This document shows, piece after piece, positions 16,501-18,598 of a stretch of DNA of 18,598 bases. The notes beneath the pieces are model-generated. The model searched no databases and had not been told where the DNA came from. It worked only from the letters and a program-made list of their open reading frames with translations. Position 1 is the stretch's first letter; every line of letters begins with the position of its first letter. A program made the position numbers and the translations under genes. Origin of the DNA: Asterionellopsis glacialis (Eukaryota; Bacillariophyta; Plagiogrammaphyceae; Rhaphoneidales; Asterionellopsidaceae); assembly GCA_014885115.2 (NCBI GenBank), contig WKLE02000613.1, forward strand, positions 1-18,598. Direction: 5' to 3'.

Positions 16501-18520
16501 GGATACTGAGAAGGTGGCATGCATAAAGGATAGCAAAGCACCATTCTTCAATAGATCGACCACCCATGTACAATAGGCATTTCATGGTGGATTTAAGTGG
16601 GCTGAAGAATGTCTCTATTTTTCCGTTGGCAGCAGAGTTGTAACCTCCGGTAGGTTCCAAGCGACAATGAATGACAGCTAGGGCTTTGATAATCGCCGTG
16701 CATCCCCACAAAGCACTATCCCCATCAACACGCATGACATTGCAGGCACACAGATTGACTTTACGAACCCATATAATAAACCATAAGAGAAGGCTGAGCG
16801 GAGCCTTGCGCGACTGCCGGAGAAACACCCATCGGTGAGATGTTTTGGCTTCAGCTATCCCGAGGAAGCAAGTGAATCCACGCTTTGAAACAGTGCTGAC
16901 AAAGGAGAAATCGACATGAAAGAGGAGTCCTTTGGTGGTAATGGATTGATCCTTGCGTGGATTTGTTTTGACTGCTTTGGCTTTATATGTGAGACAAATG
17001 GGACAATTATGTGGTTCTTTGGGAATGGAGAATGGGGGAACATCCTTGAAACCATTGGGTTCATTCCATAGTTTAAGGGCATCATCTGGGATGCAGCCAC
17101 CACGGAGATGCATGATATGATACATAGGTGCATCACGTAAGGATGATAACAAGTCAACAGAATGGACCTGACCATGTAAAGTAGTAGGGTAAGGTTTTAG
17201 AATCAGTTTCATAGCCACATAATCAGTCATGTTATGTGTATGTAATGGGAATGAGAATGAACGGCCATCAGATAATCGCTTAAGATGTAACTGGTTGCCG
17301 GCTTGGCGGAATAAGATTTCACCTTCATATCCTAGGTCCTGGAGCACATGCATGCTAAGTGTGCGGCGTTGGAAAGATGGAACACACATCACATTAGGGA
17401 TGACTTGGGAAAACGTATCGCCATCAGGAGAATCCAGTTCAAGGTGCCAGGTGCCAAGTGCAGTAACGGAATGGCTGTCGTTCTTTCCTGCTGTACCACA
17501 GGTTCCGGAAACAGGCAATGGATTGAGAAGTGTCGTGAGACGATGGTCAACGCAGACAGTCGCACCGGTATCAACATGGAACCAGAGGTGGTCCACGGGT
17601 GGTGCAACCAGAGGTTCGTCCATAGAGGCGGTGATAGGAACCTGAGTTTCAGTGGGAGAGAGAATCTCTTGGAGGTCTGAAGGGACATCAGGACCGGAAA
17701 GGGTCGAGACCGGGAGATCATTGACTCTGGGGGTATCAATGTTGGATATGACAGGATATAATGGCAAGTCAGGTAGGGGATAATGATCAATGGAAGACAC
17801 TCCCTGGATCTTTGCAACTTCGTCTTGCATCATGATCCCTGAATATGCGGACTCGAGAGCCAGTGTTTCATCACGAACATCCTTGATTTCTTCATCCAAT
17901 TTATGTAGGGCTTTGGCCTCTCGAATATCCAGTTTCTGTTGGAGTTTAGGAGATATTTCAAGTTTCTTGGTAGGTGGTGGGGGAGAGAGGCCGTGATCAA
18001 CAGCCGCGATAGTGCCACCAGGTGGAGACTTCCATGGGCCATCATTGCATGATTTGAGATTCCTGAAAGCATCACAACGTTGCTGCCTAATGTCCGGTAA
18101 ATGCTGATCAATCCACCAGCAAGATGTCACTTTATGCGAGTTGCCGCAGATACAACATGCATTGGGCGGATGCTTCCTGCCGCCGCATGGACTGTAGGGA
18201 CAAGGGATGGATTCTTCCTTGCGTCGAAGATGGACGCGGCCGCGAGGGATACTGCCTACAACACCATCAGGGACATCATCATAGAAGTCAGCGATGCCCT
18301 TGGAGACATCATCAGTAGAAATGGTAACACATCCAAGAAAGACTGACTGATCACCAGTGGACGATGGCGGAGTCCCTGGGACAATTGAAGAAACATGTGA
18401 ACCTTTAGGTAATGTCGGAGTAATTGTAGTTGGCCGCAGCATAGTGATCCTATCCACGATGACATTGATACCGAGTTCTGGGGGGACAGGAGTAAGTCGA
18501 TGCGCATGTCCACTATGACA
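13508..18520 (-). CDS. Copia-type polyprotein: zinc finger, protease, integrase, PDZ-like, RT, RNase H
   Basis: One frame is open from 18520 to the TAA at 13508; the first in-frame ATG is at 18442. Residue numbers count from 18457 and are approximate. A Cys/His cluster at 86-128 includes C101-x2-C104-x3-H108-x4-C113. The protease motif VDTGAT is at 295-300. A pre-integrase His/Cys region has CPIC at 484-487. Integrase has HVDFS (D515), VDGDSAL (D577) and GKIE (E614), a D-x36-E spacing. A PDZ-like segment spans about 813-872. Reverse transcriptase has SYAPTLL, HIDVSNAFQ (D1042) and STDDML (D1153-D1154). RNase H has HVDAMF (D1430), STEAE (E1471) and GEDNRAT (D1560), with a long insert before the last. 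All catalytic acids appear present. The protein makes and integrates DNA copies of the element. The N-terminal part probably continues into gag by a frame change near 18480. Confidence 0.92.
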   Translation of the reverse strand, partial: CHSGHAHRLTPVPPELGINVIVDRITMLRPTTITPTLPKGSHVSSIVPGTPPSSTGDQSVFLGCVTISTDDVSKGIADFYDDVPDGVVGSIPRGRVHLRRKEESIPCPYSPCGGRKHPPNACCICGNSHKVTSCWWIDQHLPDIRQQRCDAFRNLKSCNDGPWKSPPGGTIAAVDHGLSPPPPTKKLEISPKLQQKLDIREAKALHKLDEEIKDVRDETLALESAYSGIMMQDEVAKIQGVSSIDHYPLPDLPLYPVISNIDTPRVNDLPVSTLSGPDVPSDLQEILSPTETQVPITASMDEPLVAPPVDHLWFHVDTGATVCVDHRLTTLLNPLPVSGTCGTAGKNDSHSVTALGTWHLELDSPDGDTFSQVIPNVMCVPSFQRRTLSMHVLQDLGYEGEILFRQAGNQLHLKRLSDGRSFSFPLHTHNMTDYVAMKLILKPYPTTLHGQVHSVDLLSSLRDAPMYHIMHLRGGCIPDDALKLWNEPNGFKDVPPFSIPKEPHNCPICLTYKAKAVKTNPRKDQSITTKGLLFHVDFSFVSTVSKRGFTCFLGIAEAKTSHRWVFLRQSRKAPLSLLLWFIIWVRKVNLCACNVMRVDGDSALWGCTAIIKALAVIHCRLEPTGGYNSAANGKIETFFSPLKSTMKCLLYMGGRSIEEWCFAILYACHLLSIRPRPSYGKLSTSQAFYAITPQVGPIRIYGSHLYTTHHRKHKSAGSSDIGEMHIFQGLQGTGRVHVSLDRRDRVRYTHHCVIDELQVALTPDNRSPAARYLHGFDTPTNYSKELLDSIHNLEITHEHWTHENLTQVLIPDISNITSLGLIYVYNPEVGCCRLMTFQPQSVAAQYVPHSLIGSYILEINGIKTRTYDEIQTVVRQQLSLSQGLTGITLLFGTLDPKHDTPDYLEFTGLEHGITRAVWSIMAPEDLTLPAFMGFVTSIMGYKDHALHCPRNWREAMKGNFKPAWKDSLFKFLDKCRSYGTFGMPVIPPSNSRIIDAVIALAHKLDEYNRIKDRKTRVCTNGSQQVEGVDFSESYAPTLLSSSLCILVALAAHFHWTGVRLYHIDVSNAFQGTPPKDYEDRPQYLRCFPEYLEWFASIYPIIWDKHSETLKTVPVHQLAMEMFTHVQGRVDASRVFGELISAVITEEMKFISNRADTCFYSGCHNGSLVLMGRSTDDMLLCSNEETYHFVADILRQHWSEIHAKGLATFFFGIRLIQSDDCISMDQRHLSIEVVTKVLGPDWGKHPKSTRRRTAMPAGNAFEAQLASSTPLTKDQTIATEKKFGFKFRSILCAMMHLSLWTRVDLLTGNVRLAQYQTNTSELHFQVLKDMVLYLRDNLDSPLVYKCMPKPTHIQHSVNAIWSELLRPPNITHSIGKPADSVGEHFACSTCTLDNEGRPYHPLSNIDNHSSLMATIASIDLSHNNTTHMGKTTPGVIVTDSHLLKSPNIDGHVDAMFGPDTFDKSSFGGGEISINGTVVLYRSSKQNTMAHNSTEAEILEGFTHGKATAWIHALLTDAGIPPHRPVTIQYRNNATSLLSSTPQSSNLSPTKSPIPNDGGLSIPFETKDAYMFVNRRAPITIGEDNRATRTVAHSGKVHRNIRHLTFQTSGLQKLVELNILSMNSVSTKLNRADHFTKILPGPQALEHAKHMMGHRFLTKRHMEITALRNREK

Positions 18521-18564
18521 TCAGAAAAGGATATCTGTTCAGTCTTGACATGAAACTGAGAGAT
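18521..18564 (-). CDS. Possible end of gag frame before a -1 frame change (partial)
   Basis: A second frame is open on the minus strand from 18564 and reads QFHVKTEQISFSDVIVDMR before overlapping the polyprotein frame. It is one base offset so that a -1 shift at the C6 run (18485-18480) would enter the polyprotein frame. It may be the C-terminal end of gag, or show an indel. It is too short to identify. Confidence 0.3.
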
Positions 18565-18598
18565 TTAAGTACCACAATTTATGTTGGTTTTATGGACC

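Larger units (their letters stand above)
13091..18598 (-). mobile_element. Ty1/copia-type LTR retrotransposon (CoDi-like), 5' part beyond right edge
   Basis: The minus strand carries, in order, a polyprotein frame with zinc-knuckle, protease, integrase, reverse transcriptase and RNase H regions. Then follow a purine tract GTGGGGAGA (13430-13422) and an LTR starting TGTTGAAC. Integrase before reverse transcriptase is the copia order. The gag, primer-binding site and 5' LTR would lie beyond 18598. The 5 bp next to the LTR end (CAACC, 13086-13090) should be the target duplication, but the other copy is outside the window. The open polyprotein frame suggests a fairly recent insertion. Confidence 0.9.

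Noticed and set aside
1..18598. tRNA, rRNA or organellar insertions
   Set aside because: No cloverleaf-like or rRNA-like sequence was noticed by eye. A tRNA and rRNA covariance search would settle it.

Overview
This window looks like nuclear DNA of a diatom, or a close photosynthetic stramenopile relative. Three signs support this. Two or three proteins carry the bipartite plastid presequence of secondary plastids, a signal peptide ending at an A-F or AFAP motif. There are two short GT-AG introns (105 and 93 bp). There is a Ty1/copia-type retrotransposon whose reverse transcriptase resembles the diatom CoDi lineage. The species cannot be named from the sequence.

Layout, left to right. At 1-895 (-) is the N-terminal part of a secreted or organelle-targeted methyltransferase-like protein that runs off the left edge. 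It is divergent from a PDZ-domain, one-helix membrane protein at 1762-2784 (+). At 3081-6041 (-) is a three-exon gene for a plastid-targeted ABC-F ATPase of 920 residues. It is divergent across a 584 bp gap from a plastid-targeted bacterial-type elongation factor P at 6626-7297 (+). The region 7298-8289 holds no confident gene, but it has a coding-like block and a GC-rich hexamer cluster. At 8290-9270 (+) is a FAM210/DUF1279-type, probably mitochondrial, membrane protein. At 9764-10780 (+) is a coiled-coil protein of unknown function with signs of a mobile or rearranged origin. At 10896-11669 (-) is the N-terminal piece of a plastid-type sulfurtransferase with no catalytic half. At 12015-12842 (-) is a TPMT-family methyltransferase. 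An 18-bp minisatellite lies at 12994-13065. From 13091 to the right edge is a copia-type LTR retrotransposon on the minus strand: the 3' LTR (13091-13421) and a 1.65-kb-residue polyprotein frame. Its gag and 5' LTR lie outside the window.

The most coherent functional story is the divergent ABC-F/EF-P pair. Both products act on stalled ribosomes, both appear plastid-targeted, and they share one promoter region. That region also contains short palindromic motifs found again in the divergent promoter at 895-1761. The retrotransposon adds two oddities: a PDZ-like segment between integrase and reverse transcriptase, and an LTR promoter built from perfect inverted repeats. The truncated sulfurtransferase and the coiled-coil ORF together suggest a rearranged, transposon-influenced right half, against an ordinary genic left half.
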